From: a virus
Virus record (IMG/VR): IMGVR_UViG_3300025132_000259
Span: 1 to 25,886 of that record
DNA length: 25,886 nucleotides
Reading direction: 5' to 3' (one strand)
In this document: positions 14,149 through 21,217 of the stretch, one piece after another
How positions within the stretch are numbered: position 1 is the first letter of the stretch
How the letters are laid out: each line of letters opens with the position of its first letter
Translations under genes and position numbers: made by a program
The notes under the pieces: model-generated
Seen by the model: the letters and a program-made list of their open reading frames with translations, nothing else
The model's database searches: none
Told to the model about the DNA's origin: nothing

Positions 14149-15485
14149 GCTTCCTTACTTTCAATCTTTAGTATTTCATTTTTAGTCCAGACATACTTAC
14201 GTTTGCCTGCCAACATCATCCGTTTCTTTTCATAGTCCAACTCACGCAAAATCTCAGAGATACGCATTTCATCCCTTCGATTCATTCTCCCTCTTTCAAT
14301 CTTCAATCCTTCTTCCATCACCATGGTCATGGTCACATAGCCGTGCTGCAGCATCAAGAAGTTCGTGATTGGTTCAAGCCACGGGTCATCTTGACGATAA
14401 ATCTTGCTGGAGTCGTGTCGCTTCACATCCATTTCCTTGTCCAAATACCAAGTCTCGCCTGCTTTGAAAGCCACGATGGCTTCTGCCCACAACTGGTCAC
14501 GGTTCTCACGAACCCAGTGCAAGTTGACTTCATTCGTTTTTATGGGCCAATACCGACGAGAACCCGTCATGTCGTTGATGAACTGTGATTCATTTGTTGT
14601 TCCTGCGAACACAACGTGCCGTTTGATCGTGATTGCGTGACGACCATAGGCTGGACGAAAGTTGTCCTCTTGAGCACTCAAGAATGCTTTGGTTGCGCTG
14701 TTTGCTGAACGACGAACCGAGTCAAGCTCCGCTACCTCATAGATCCAAGCACGCGCGATTTGACTGTACGAGTTTGCAGAGCCGATGTCGAGCGGGGTGT
14801 CGGCGAAGTATTGCTCTGTTGCCAATGTGCGGAACAAAGTGCTCTTCCCTGCGCCCTGGTCGCCAGCCAGGATCAACACACAGTCTGCCTTGCAGCCCGG
14901 TTGATACGCGCGAGCCACGGCCTGTATGAGCCACTTTTCTGCCATGGTTCGGTTGAGGTCCGTGTCGTCGCAATCTGTTGCTTCAATAATCCATGAAGCC
15001 AGTCGAGGCGTTCCATCCCATTGAATCGAATCCAACCATTCCAACAGTGGGTTTCGTTTGTTCTCTTCGCCAATCAAAGAAACTGTTTCACTCACAGCAG
15101 CACTGGAATATTCAAGCCCATACGCGCGTGAAACCCAAAGAGCGATGCGCGTGTCGTCTGTGTCGCGGTAGTCCCGGTCATCTATCTTAAGGGTGTTGGT
15201 GAAACTGTTGAGCCACACACGGCCACGCCATCGACGATCTCGACGAAGAATGATGTACAGGTTGTTTTTGTTCTTACGAAACCTACCGGACGGCTGACCA
15301 TTGCGGTCCATGTACTGGTCCAGCAGGTCTATGATTCGAGTATCGCTTTCATTTTCTGGAACCGGAGTTTCTTCAGGTTGTGTAGATTGATTGGGCTGAT
15401 TGATGCAGTGTTCGGTTTCAGCAACACTGAGCAGGTCAGCAAGTCTTCGTTGTCCAGCAGCGAGGACTTCATCTAAATCAGCCAT
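14145..15485 (-). CDS. VapE-type phage replication ATPase
   Basis: 446 residues. The central domain matches virulence-associated protein E (PF05272): PLLEWLDSIQWDGTPRLASW (146-165), Walker A GDQGAGKST (208-216), WIYEVAELD (247-255) as Walker B, GTTNES (295-300) and GSRRYWPI (308-315). These are superfamily-3-like ATPases that replace a replicative helicase loader or helicase in phages and satellites. The N-terminal 140 residues resemble the domain that precedes VapE in primase-helicase proteins; the C-terminal ~100 residues are charged and may bind DNA. It overlaps the primase gene by 8 bases, so the two are co-translated. Confidence 0.88.
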   Translation of the reverse strand: MADLDEVLAAGQRRLADLLSVAETEHCINQPNQSTQPEETPVPENESDTRIIDLLDQYMDRNGQPSGRFRKNKNNLYIILRRDRRWRGRVWLNSFTNTLKIDDRDYRDTDDTRIALWVSRAYGLEYSSAAVSETVSLIGEENKRNPLLEWLDSIQWDGTPRLASWIIEATDCDDTDLNRTMAEKWLIQAVARAYQPGCKADCVLILAGDQGAGKSTLFRTLATEQYFADTPLDIGSANSYSQIARAWIYEVAELDSVRRSANSATKAFLSAQEDNFRPAYGRHAITIKRHVVFAGTTNESQFINDMTGSRRYWPIKTNEVNLHWVRENRDQLWAEAIVAFKAGETWYLDKEMDVKRHDSSKIYRQDDPWLEPITNFLMLQHGYVTMTMVMEEGLKIERGRMNRRDEMRISEILRELDYEKKRMMLAGKRKYVWTKNEILKIESKEA

Positions 15486-16545
15486 CGTTTATCTCCAGCG
15501 GTACGCGGTAAAGTGTGTGTTCGGGAAGGTGGTCACAGATTTCTGACGCATAGTCGTCGCCGGAATCATCTGTATCTGTTGCAATAAAAACCTTGAGTTC
15601 TTTGGGGATGTTCATCTTAGCAAGAGCCTTGTAGCTACCGGAGGTTCCAGCAACAATAGCAAGCTGCAGAGACTCCCTGTGTGCCTGTTCACATGCTCTC
15701 ATGAAGTCCGTAATACCCTCACAAATCAATAGGCCATCGATGGATTGTGATCGAACTCCTTTCATCAAGTCTTGAGCTTGTTGATTTGCCATGAGCAATC
15801 CACCGGCTTCGTATCCTGTAGGCCAACGAGTCTTGGAACCGGATGGTTGTCTGCCTTTGGCGTAGTTGACGCTTCTGCAATGAATGCTGGCGAATGTTCC
15901 ATCTGATTCAAAACATGGTGCTGCGATTCGATAAATGCCGCCCCATTGATGGGGGAACCATTCAGGGTATTTGTAATCGTTGGGTAGCGGAAGAATGCGA
16001 ACACACTTTGTTGTGTCGAGCAACTTCGGTGCAAACCGTCTATCGATCATCCACTTGCCTAATCGGTTTCCCCAGTTGGCATGTTGTTCCAGTGCAGCTT
16101 CGACCGTCAGTGTTTGGCTCCACAAGTCTTCAAGCTCATCCGTTGGTGGCCTGACGTAACCCTTAGTGGGTGGAGGGGTCACAGGTGGTCGCGTCGTTGG
16201 GTCTGGTTGAATGTGAGAGGGGACACCCGATGGCGTACAGTATCCCTGTTCAGCGAACCAATCCCTTACAACTGAGCGTTGCGCTTTATCGAGATTTCGA
16301 AGCGGTTGCTGGAAGAAGTGCTGTGATATGAAATCCACCACATCACCCTTGGCATCACATTGGTAGCAGGTCCAAGCAACTTCAGAACGAGAGAAGCCTA
16401 CTGGCCCTCGCTTCTTGTCCCTTGAGCCACGCTCCAGCAATCCGCATGATGGGCATGGGTAAATCGATTGACCATTGCCACGGCTGTATTGCAGTGTTGA
16501 TGCGATGGCAGTAATGCGTGCGTTCTTAGCGCCTTGAATCCACAT
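15478..16545 (-). CDS. Zinc-ribbon/Toprim DNA primase
   Basis: 355 residues. An N-terminal zinc ribbon has CPSC (31-34) and CYQC (60-63), as in DnaG-type primases. A Toprim domain follows with LLICEGITDF (272-281, catalytic Glu276) and IATDTDDSGDDY (321-332, the DxD pair). Residues 205-250 resemble the segment before Toprim in phage primases (IHCRSVNYAKGRQPSGSKTRW). It makes RNA primers and probably works with the co-encoded VapE ATPase. The start has GTCAGGAG 8 bases upstream; that sequence can pair with the leader (see 16546-16667). Confidence 0.88.
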   Translation of the reverse strand: MWIQGAKNARITAIASTLQYSRGNGQSIYPCPSCGLLERGSRDKKRGPVGFSRSEVAWTCYQCDAKGDVVDFISQHFFQQPLRNLDKAQRSVVRDWFAEQGYCTPSGVPSHIQPDPTTRPPVTPPPTKGYVRPPTDELEDLWSQTLTVEAALEQHANWGNRLGKWMIDRRFAPKLLDTTKCVRILPLPNDYKYPEWFPHQWGGIYRIAAPCFESDGTFASIHCRSVNYAKGRQPSGSKTRWPTGYEAGGLLMANQQAQDLMKGVRSQSIDGLLICEGITDFMRACEQAHRESLQLAIVAGTSGSYKALAKMNIPKELKVFIATDTDDSGDDYASEICDHLPEHTLYRVPLEINDG

Positions 16546-16667
16546 GGTAACTCCTGACGGGTTCCCGAAAGAGCACCACCGGAAAACCGATGGGCTCAGT
16601 CAGGAGCCCACATCTTGGGGGGATCAATCCCCAAGGGGCTTTGTTTCGTAGTCAGTCTTTCAACCTT
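16546..16667 (-). promoter_or_regulatory. Structured leader of the primase operon with a possible anti-Shine-Dalgarno
   Basis: 122 bp without a gene. In the leftward transcript, GTCAGGAG (the primase Shine-Dalgarno, plus 16551-16558) is exactly complementary to CTCCTGAC (plus 16599-16606). The latter is also half of a competing hairpin TGGGCTC-N6-GAGCCCA (16591-16597/16604-16610). Further upstream CTTGGGG/CCCCAAG (16614-16620/16629-16635) forms another stem. Mutually exclusive pairings around a ribosome site are the layout of translational control, but no known riboswitch class is recognised. No T-run follows these stems, so they do not look like terminators. Confidence 0.45.
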
Positions 16668-17006
16668 CTACAAGCTGTTTTTTGGTGGGACGATCATCCC
16701 GTCTATGCGATCGGTATCTTGTCCAATGATGCTGTAGTGCATCTTTAGGTCAGGCGTAATGGTCAGCACAACCTTCATTCCGGTCATGCGGTACACCCGA
16801 TTCATCCATGACACCACAGTATCCAGGGTTGGGGCCTTGGCCTCACGCTTAAGGATGCTGCGGAGCCGTGAACGACTGGTGCCGTAGATGTAGGCCATCT
16901 TTGAGTGCTTGCCCTTTTGTAGGCCACCCATGGCGTGAGTCATCTGGTACACCAGTTGGTACGTGTCGATTCGCTCGTAGTCTTCGATTTGATCTGTCAT
17001 TTCCAT
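16668..17006 (-). CDS. Probable helix-turn-helix regulator
   Basis: 112 residues. Residues about 36-70 (SKMAYIYGTSRSRLRSILKREAKAPTLDTVVSWMNRV) fit an XRE-like helix-turn-helix: TSRSRLRSIL as recognition helix, a basic turn, then P-L--VV-W-N. After it comes GMKVVLTITPD, a strand pattern common in antitoxin/HigA-like regulators, and a short tail. The start may be ATG 17006 or the ATG two codons later (MTDQIED); neither has a strong Shine-Dalgarno. Sitting after a strong terminator and before the primase leader, it probably has its own promoter and may control replication genes. Confidence 0.5.
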   Translation of the reverse strand: MEMTDQIEDYERIDTYQLVYQMTHAMGGLQKGKHSKMAYIYGTSRSRLRSILKREAKAPTLDTVVSWMNRVYRMTGMKVVLTITPDLKMHYSIIGQDTDRIDGMIVPPKNSL

Positions 17007-17007
17007 A

Positions 17008-17048
17008 ATAAAAAGGTGGGGCCACCGCCCCGCTGTAACGGTGGCCCC
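17008..17048 (-). terminator. Rho-independent terminator on the leftward strand
   Basis: In the leftward transcript GGGGCCACCG-N11-CGGTGGCCCC (plus 17018-17027 and 17039-17048) is a perfect 10-bp GC-rich stem, followed after ACC by TTTTTATT. This is the best canonical terminator in the window. It lies 7 bases after the stop of the gene at 17055-17549 and separates the accessory run from the regulator and replication block. Confidence 0.8.
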
Positions 17049-17054
17049 GGCGAC

Positions 17055-17549
17055 TTACTTCGCTGCGTCTTCCCCTTCCCCAAGGGTAGGAGCATCTTGG
17101 TCAGTCACCAACATCGGCTCGCGAACCGCCTCGATCATGGCCACCTCGAAGGTGATGCTGCCTTCGCGTTGCTTCTTAGGAAGCTTGTCGAAGACCTCAC
17201 GATCAAGCATGGCCAGTGCATCGCCCACACCCATTTCTTCAAGGAGCTTAGACTCCTTGTCCTTATCGGTGTTGAGGGCGAAGGTTACTGCATCAAGCAG
17301 CACCTTGGCGGTTTGCTCACGGGTAAACCCGGAACGCTTGGCGAAGAGAGCCAGAGCAACCTTCCACGGGATTGTGGAGGTAGCCTTGACTGGCTTTGAC
17401 TTACGGCCACGCTTCAGCCTACCAGCAAGCTTCACGACGAGGTTCACGTCGATTTCAGAGTTGTTGTCGATGTCCCGCTTTGCAAGCGAAACTGCTTTCG
17501 TGTTGAACGCCTTTGTAAGGGCGATGATTTCTTGTGATGTGAATTCCAC
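17055..17549 (-). CDS. Hypothetical protein, last gene before the terminator
   Basis: 164 residues from GTG 17549 (VEFTSQEI), with AGGAGAG 5 bases upstream; the frame is open 16 codons further but that part overlaps the previous gene. Helical: SQEIIALTKAFNTKAVSLAKRD, a basic stretch KLAGRLKRGRKSKPVKATS (about 41-57), then KVALALFAKRSGFTREQTAKVLLDAVTFAL and an acidic tail (TLGEGEDAAK). The basic patch plus helical bundle suggests a nucleic-acid contact, but no family is recognised. Directly upstream of the strong terminator, so probably last in its transcript. Confidence 0.6.
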   Translation of the reverse strand: MEFTSQEIIALTKAFNTKAVSLAKRDIDNNSEIDVNLVVKLAGRLKRGRKSKPVKATSTIPWKVALALFAKRSGFTREQTAKVLLDAVTFALNTDKDKESKLLEEMGVGDALAMLDREVFDKLPKKQREGSITFEVAMIEAVREPMLVTDQDAPTLGEGEDAAK

Positions 17550-17572
17550 AGCACTCTCCTGTAGTGGATTGT

Positions 17573-18076
17573 TCAAGCTCCCATGATTGGGAACCAACGC
17601 ATTTTTCGTTCTCCTTTGTACGTGACTCGTACTTTCTGAAGCCCTTGCTCTTTTAGGGCCTTTGCTACTTTCATTTCAGTCAGTCGCTGCTGTTCCTCCC
17701 ACCCTTGTGGGTCAACGAACTCAGCAACAGCGTCCGTTGTAATGTCGTACCTTCGGAAGGAAGGCGGGTTAATATCCAAGTACTCTTTGACCTTGTCTCG
17801 AAAGTCTTCAGGCAAGTTCGTACCGTAGATCAGTTGCGGCTCAATGCGCTTAGACGCTGCCATAATCCCTGACCTCAGTTCTTCCTTCGAGCAAACTACC
17901 CGCCATTTTTTAGCCAGGTAGACTGAGACTTCCGAAAAATCCGGCTCGTTCATCTTCTTGCCCTTGTAGTACTGAACGCCGTCGCGAGTACAACTGAACT
18001 TATCGTTTAGGTTTTTGTCACCCTTGATTGCCAAGTAGACTTTGTAGGGTCCATCAGCTTCCTCTATGTTATCCAT
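17573..18076 (-). CDS. Hypothetical protein
   Basis: 167 residues; GGAGG lies 7 bases before ATG 18076, inside the end of the overlapping 53-codon gene. Charged throughout: YKVYLAIKGDKNLNDKFSCTRDGVQYYKGKK, then a long helical middle (KEELRSGIMAASKRIEPQ, RDKVKEYLDINPPSFRRYD) and WEEQQRLTEMKVAKALKEQGLQKVRVTYKGERK at the end. No membrane segment or known motif. It has the look of a phage early protein; function unknown. Confidence 0.6.
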   Translation of the reverse strand: MDNIEEADGPYKVYLAIKGDKNLNDKFSCTRDGVQYYKGKKMNEPDFSEVSVYLAKKWRVVCSKEELRSGIMAASKRIEPQLIYGTNLPEDFRDKVKEYLDINPPSFRRYDITTDAVAEFVDPQGWEEQQRLTEMKVAKALKEQGLQKVRVTYKGERKMRWFPIMGA

Positions 18077-18230
18077 TTAGCACCTCCAGTCTTTTTGTGT
18101 ACCACTGAGAGTCAAGTCTGTCGCACATGCTCTTAATATACATTGACCAAAAAACAGTATTTGCGTTTTTAATCAATCTGAGAATGTGTTGATACTCATT
18201 GTCAACGGTAAAAGTTAATCCATCAATCAT
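18069..18230 (-). CDS. 53-residue hypothetical protein
   Basis: Short frame whose ATG overlaps the upstream TGA (ATGA, 18227-18230) and whose stop overlaps the next gene's start by 8 bases. Sequence: MIDGLTFTVDNEYQHILRLI then a helix and VFWSMYIKSMCDRLDSQWY, ending KRLEVLNG. It carries the next gene's GGAGG within its own 3' end. The double overlap and protein-like composition support a real gene that length filters would miss. Function unknown. Confidence 0.55.
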   Translation of the reverse strand: MIDGLTFTVDNEYQHILRLIKNANTVFWSMYIKSMCDRLDSQWYTKRLEVLNG

Positions 18231-18511
18231 GACTTGTTTTTAGACTTTGCGAACTCGGCAAGTCCATTCCAATCAATGCTGGAGTTACGGCGCTTTCGCT
18301 TGAACTTCTTCAGGGGCACACCCTTCTTTCGTGCATATGAAGCCTTGCCACCAATGAAGCTGCGCTCTTGTGGTGTGTCTTCAAAGCCAAGTTGTTCAAG
18401 CACTTCGTCATATGATTCAGAGCTTTGCCATGCCTCAACGAATGAGGGCCAGGACCACTCACGCTTTTGGTTGCTCTTTCGTTTTCTAAGTTTTGTTACA
18501 TTGTCAGCCAT
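18227..18511 (-). CDS. Small basic protein with a helix-turn-helix-like segment
   Basis: 94 residues; AGGAG 7 bases before ATG and a good promoter just upstream. Residues about 19-66 (WSWPSFVEAWQSSESYDEVLEQLGFEDTPQERSFIGGKASYARKKGVPLKKF) follow a pattern common in phage regulators: FV-AW-x-A-s--EV---LG, then RKKGVPLK. Strongly basic ends (KLRKRKSNQKR, KRKRRNSS) favour DNA binding. It could be an early transcription regulator; no target is visible. Confidence 0.55.
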   Translation of the reverse strand: MADNVTKLRKRKSNQKREWSWPSFVEAWQSSESYDEVLEQLGFEDTPQERSFIGGKASYARKKGVPLKKFKRKRRNSSIDWNGLAEFAKSKNKS

Positions 18512-18535
18512 TACATTCTCCTGTATGGTTTTTGA

Positions 18536-18565
18536 ATCTTAATGGGGTCCACCCATGTCTGTCAA
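18536..18565 (-). promoter_or_regulatory. Sigma70-type promoter, leftward
   Basis: On the leftward strand TTGACA (plus 18560-18565) and TAAGAT (plus 18536-18541) are separated by 18 bp. ACAGACTTGACA, which includes the -35 box, is identical at 23329-23340, where a second promoter is proposed. It sits in the 3' end of the preceding gene and would drive the genes from 18511 leftwards. Confidence 0.6.
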
Positions 18566-18747
18566 GTCTGTTGTTTCTTTTGACGTTCTCGTCTTTGGTT
18601 ATCGATTCGCATTCGGGCTTTTGATGCCAGCGCATGAAGACCCTGCCTTTGCGCTTCTCTCATTACAGTCCGAGGGTCGTACCCTTCGTCCACAAGCTTG
18701 GACCAGGGCACTCTCCTCTTGTGCAGTCGTTCATCAGTAAGGTCCAT
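18562..18747 (-). CDS. Small basic hypothetical protein, N-terminus shared with its upstream neighbour
   Basis: 61 residues from the ATG in the GGAGAAGAGTGATG junction. Begins MDLTDERL, nearly the same as the neighbour at 18747-18947 (MDLSDERL), then diverges: KRRVPWSKLVDEGYDPRTVMREAQRQGLHALASKARMRIDNQRRERQKKQQT. Very basic and helical, likely nucleic-acid-binding. The longer frame that starts upstream is not supported by a ribosome site. Confidence 0.6.
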   Translation of the reverse strand: MDLTDERLHKRRVPWSKLVDEGYDPRTVMREAQRQGLHALASKARMRIDNQRRERQKKQQT

Positions 18748-18947
18748 CACTCTTCTCCTTCGTCCTGCGCGGGTGGCAGTGACGGGTTCCAGCTTGGTGG
18801 AACGATAAGGTCCATGACTGCCTCGACTGTGCAATCAAACATAAAGTCGTCAATCGCTTCATCCGACGAGAAGGGGCCATGCGCCTCAAACCCGTCTACT
18901 ATGTTTCCGACCAAAACAATCTGAAGTCGTTCGTCACTCAGGTCCAT
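18747..18947 (-). CDS. Small acidic hypothetical protein (MDLSDERL start)
   Basis: 66 residues. Start ATG lies 6 bases after the Shine-Dalgarno of an AGAGGTGAGTGATG junction. Sequence continues QIVLVGNIVDGFEAHGPFSSDEAIDDFMFDCTVEAVMDLIVPP and ends DEGEE, its last codons forming the next junction's Shine-Dalgarno. Acidic, with no motif. The shared MDL[ST]DERL start with the next gene points to local duplication of a junction plus its first codons. Confidence 0.6.
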   Translation of the reverse strand: MDLSDERLQIVLVGNIVDGFEAHGPFSSDEAIDDFMFDCTVEAVMDLIVPPSWNPSLPPAQDEGEE

Positions 18948-19243
18948 CACTCACCTCTCTTTGTGCAGTGTGGGCACCGCCATGATCCAGCCTTGAAGGA
19001 CCACCCTTCTCGCTGCATTTCGCGAGCAACTCCCTCCACACGCCAGTCTTGCGCGTCATCGTGGTGAGCAAGATATTCTTCTGTACACCACGGCTCGCCA
19101 TCGACTTCGTGTGTGTCGGTGTCTCGGTTGTAAACCAACTGCTTGCCCTCTGGCACATCACCGATTGGATCGCAATACACATTGACTTTGATCCGACTAA
19201 AATCAAAGTAGCTTTGTAGTGCGTCATACTTGTTTTTACCCAT
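18947..19243 (-). CDS. Hypothetical protein with a C-terminal CxxC
   Basis: 98 residues (MGKNKYDALQSYFDFSR); the preceding GTG is less well spaced than the ATG. Contains VNVYCDPIGDVPEGKQ and a C-terminal WRCPHCTKRGE, a zinc-ribbon half or thioredoxin-like CxxC. Ends RGE from the junction motif. Many Glu/Asp/Trp residues in the middle (CTEEYLAHHDDAQDWRVEGVAREMQREGWSFK). Function unknown. Confidence 0.6.
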   Translation of the reverse strand: MGKNKYDALQSYFDFSRIKVNVYCDPIGDVPEGKQLVYNRDTDTHEVDGEPWCTEEYLAHHDDAQDWRVEGVAREMQREGWSFKAGSWRCPHCTKRGE

Positions 19244-19743
19244 CACTCACCTCCTTCTGGCCACCAAGACGGGGCCTCTGTTGTTCTGTTCCACTGGGCG
19301 AACCCAGCCTTCTCACCGATGTAGAACCGTCGATACGATTCAACGGCATCGTCACTCTTGTACTTGTCAGGCATGCACAACGGGTGTGCTGTGACCTTTC
19401 GAGACTTGAAGTCAGGACCACCAAGCCAAGCCACGTCTTTGATTACTTTGCGGCAGTGACGAATGACGGCCTCGGACTTGTGGACCTTGCTGTACCGCTC
19501 AGTGTACTCGTTGGCTAAAGCCATGCCGTGCTCCCACAGCCACAGGAAGTTGCCCGTGGTCTTACGAGCCCACACAGAGCACGGGTGGTTGACGTGAGCA
19601 GACTTGTAGGGTGTCTGCCCACCCAACTCGTTGATGACCGTAGCGAGCATCTGTGCGCTCTCCAGGGTCATCTTTACTACGTGCCGGTCACACTGCATGC
19701 GTGCTGCGATGCCGGGGTCAGGGTGAAGTACAAAGATGTTCAT
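19243..19743 (-). CDS. Conserved phage protein (CDRHVVKMTLESAQML family)
   Basis: 166 residues. Signature stretches: MNIFVLHPDPGIAARMQCDRHVVKM, LESAQMLATVINEL, HVNHPCSVWARKTTGNFLWL (about 51-70), EYTERYSKVHKS. I recognise this as a family widespread in marine phages and some bacteria; it is often annotated loosely, sometimes as a pyrimidine-dimer glycosylase, but I see no motif that proves that. Invariant-looking His, Cys and Asp suggest an enzyme. Ends PEGGE from the junction motif. The largest gene in the GGE array. Confidence 0.65.
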   Translation of the reverse strand: MNIFVLHPDPGIAARMQCDRHVVKMTLESAQMLATVINELGGQTPYKSAHVNHPCSVWARKTTGNFLWLWEHGMALANEYTERYSKVHKSEAVIRHCRKVIKDVAWLGGPDFKSRKVTAHPLCMPDKYKSDDAVESYRRFYIGEKAGFAQWNRTTEAPSWWPEGGE

Positions 19744-20099
19744 CACTCACCTCCCACGATGACCATCCACGACCCGTCTGGACGTTTGCGAATATGGAGC
19801 GTTGGCTCACTCACCCAACAGTCTCCGCCGTGTCTGTCGAACTCGGCAGTCTCACACATGTCCTCCCTCCAACTAATCGTGAAGTTCAACACGTCACCAT
19901 CGGCCAGTGGAAAGTCTCGACCGAATCCACTTCGACCGTCCCAATCCAAGTCACCCGGAAGATTGTTGCTCGTGTACTGTTTGCCGCTGAGTGTTCCGAA
20001 AGCAAACTCCGCATGGTGCTTGCGTGGGTTCCACTTCCCATACTCGCGCAACCGCGCATTGATGACGGTTCTCAAATGTCGCTGACTACTAAAGTACAT
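19743..20099 (-). CDS. Hypothetical beta-rich protein
   Basis: 118 residues (MYFSSQRHLRTVINARLREYGKWNPRKHHAEFAFG). A basic helical start is followed by beta-like segments and aromatic turns (LDWDGRSGFGRDFPLADGDVLNFTISW, CETAEFDRHGGDCWVSEPTLHIRKR). Two Cys near 85 and 99. Ends SWMVIVGGE at the junction motif. No known fold assigned. Confidence 0.6.
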   Translation of the reverse strand: MYFSSQRHLRTVINARLREYGKWNPRKHHAEFAFGTLSGKQYTSNNLPGDLDWDGRSGFGRDFPLADGDVLNFTISWREDMCETAEFDRHGGDCWVSEPTLHIRKRPDGSWMVIVGGE

Positions 20100-20506
20100 C
20101 ACTCACCTCCCGACTGTTTGGAAGGTTTCTTGTAGACAGGAGCCCTGTCCAACTCAGCGCGTATGAACTTCCGTTGTTCCTTCGATGCCTGATGAAACCA
20201 GTCCTGATGGGGGTTAAGTCCAATGGAAACAATAAGTTTTCTTTTTTCGACCAAGTGATCCAGCTTGCCGATGCGAATGCCCCGCTGCTTGGCTACTGCT
20301 TCGCGGGCTTCATCGTACTCCGCTGCGGACATTCGAGAGAGATTAAGAAGTACGGCGTCAAAGACTGCGGCCCTTGCGTCAGTTTTGATTACATCAAGTT
20401 TGAGGGTAGGACCCCCGTCTGGACGTTCTGCTTGTAAGACAACGTGTTCCAGTACTGACATTAGACTTCTTTCCAGTGTGGTCAGATACGCATATTCTTC
20501 ACCCAT
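20099..20506 (-). CDS. Hypothetical helical protein
   Basis: 135 residues (MGEEYAYLTTLERSLMSVLEHVVLQ). Contains AAEYDEAREAVAKQRGIRIGKLDHLVEKRK, a helix-turn pattern often found next to primase/helicase domains in phage proteins (GIR-G-LD-LV). The C-terminus is basic (AELDRAPVYKKPSKQSGGE). It could be a small DNA-binding early protein; not proven. Confidence 0.6.
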   Translation of the reverse strand: MGEEYAYLTTLERSLMSVLEHVVLQAERPDGGPTLKLDVIKTDARAAVFDAVLLNLSRMSAAEYDEAREAVAKQRGIRIGKLDHLVEKRKLIVSIGLNPHQDWFHQASKEQRKFIRAELDRAPVYKKPSKQSGGE

Positions 20507-20754
20507 CACTCACCTCCTTTTGCTTTAGCGATTGCAGCTTTCAGTCGAGGCAGAACAACAGTCACATCCGTTGGTCGGTCACTGTTGTGGTCCTCGCAGT
20601 AGTCTTCAATGTCCATGACTACTTCTTCAAGTGCAGCCAACAACTCGGGCGCAGCCTTGTACAGGCGATAGCCATCGTCGCCCAGAGCGAAGCGTTGCTG
20701 ACGTTCTCTGCGTTCATCCACTTGCTTGGCGTATCGTTCAAGTCTTCCGCCCAT
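20506..20754 (-). CDS. Small hypothetical protein
   Basis: 82 residues (MGGRLERYAKQVDERRERQQRF). Mostly helical with a strongly charged start, then YRLYKAAPELLAALEEVVMDIEDYCEDHNSD and PRLKAAIAKAKGGE. The C-terminal AKAKGGE is shared with the 48-residue gene at 21510 (TKAKGGE), showing that the repeated junction reaches into coding sequence. The segment LYKAAPELLAALEEV is common in short phage proteins. Confidence 0.6.
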   Translation of the reverse strand: MGGRLERYAKQVDERRERQQRFALGDDGYRLYKAAPELLAALEEVVMDIEDYCEDHNSDRPTDVTVVLPRLKAAIAKAKGGE

Positions 20755-20963
20755 CACTCACCTCCAAACGGTTCGCCGTGAATCTGGCCCACCAACTCAT
20801 CCGCTGCGTGGTTCCAACTGTCATCGCACTGGTCCCAATGCGCCGCCAGTTGCTCCCTGATGAAGTCAATGATTGCAGACTTGTGTCCTTGTGCGTCTGG
20901 ACGCAACTCGCTGATGAGAATCTGCGCCACCAGTTCTCGGTTCTCTTTTGTGTTCTTAGCCAT
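20754..20963 (-). CDS. Small acidic hypothetical protein
   Basis: 69 residues (MAKNTKENRELVAQILISELRPDAQGHKSAIIDFIREQLAAHWDQCDDSWNHAADELVGQIHGEPFGGE). Starts in a TAATG version of the junction. Helical and acidic; the short stretches between charged residues look like a helical bundle. Ends FGGE. No function recognised. Confidence 0.6.
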   Translation of the reverse strand: MAKNTKENRELVAQILISELRPDAQGHKSAIIDFIREQLAAHWDQCDDSWNHAADELVGQIHGEPFGGE

Positions 20964-21217
20964 TACTCACCTCCTGCGCTTTTTCGCTTCCAGTAGTCTT
21001 GGTCGTACCCGTCACCGACTTGGTAGAAAGAATGCTCTACTTCCGAGTGAAGAAAGCAATGTTCAGCGTGTATGTCGCCAGTGCCTTGAACCGTCTTGTT
21101 GTTTACGATTTCTTGGATGGGTAGATGTTCCCCGTCGCTCACGCGAACGATCACATCCTGATTCAGTTGCTCTGGTGTCAAACCGTTGAGTTCTTTCAGT
21201 AGCTTTCGATACGTCAT
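20963..21217 (-). CDS. Small hypothetical protein
   Basis: 84 residues (MTYRKLLKELNGLTPEQLNQDVIVRVSDGEHLPIQEIVNN). This start matches a family of short phage and bacterial proteins whose first helix and strand read LLK-L-LTPEQL--DV-V, of unknown function. The C-terminal half (DIHAEHCFLHSEVEHSFYQVGDGYDQDYWKRKSAGGE) is His/Glu/aromatic rich and might bind metal. Ends AGGE. Confidence 0.6.
   Translation of the reverse strand: MTYRKLLKELNGLTPEQLNQDVIVRVSDGEHLPIQEIVNNKTVQGTGDIHAEHCFLHSEVEHSFYQVGDGYDQDYWKRKSAGGE

Noticed and set aside
16614-16635. CTTGGGG/CCCCAAG stem as an intrinsic terminator
   Set aside because: No T-run after the stem in the leftward direction, and there is no rightward gene to end.
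18105-18116. A third TCAAGTCTGT copy resembling the shared -35 block
   Set aside because: It lies in the 53-codon gene and no -10 box stands at 16-18 bp, so it is probably coincidence.
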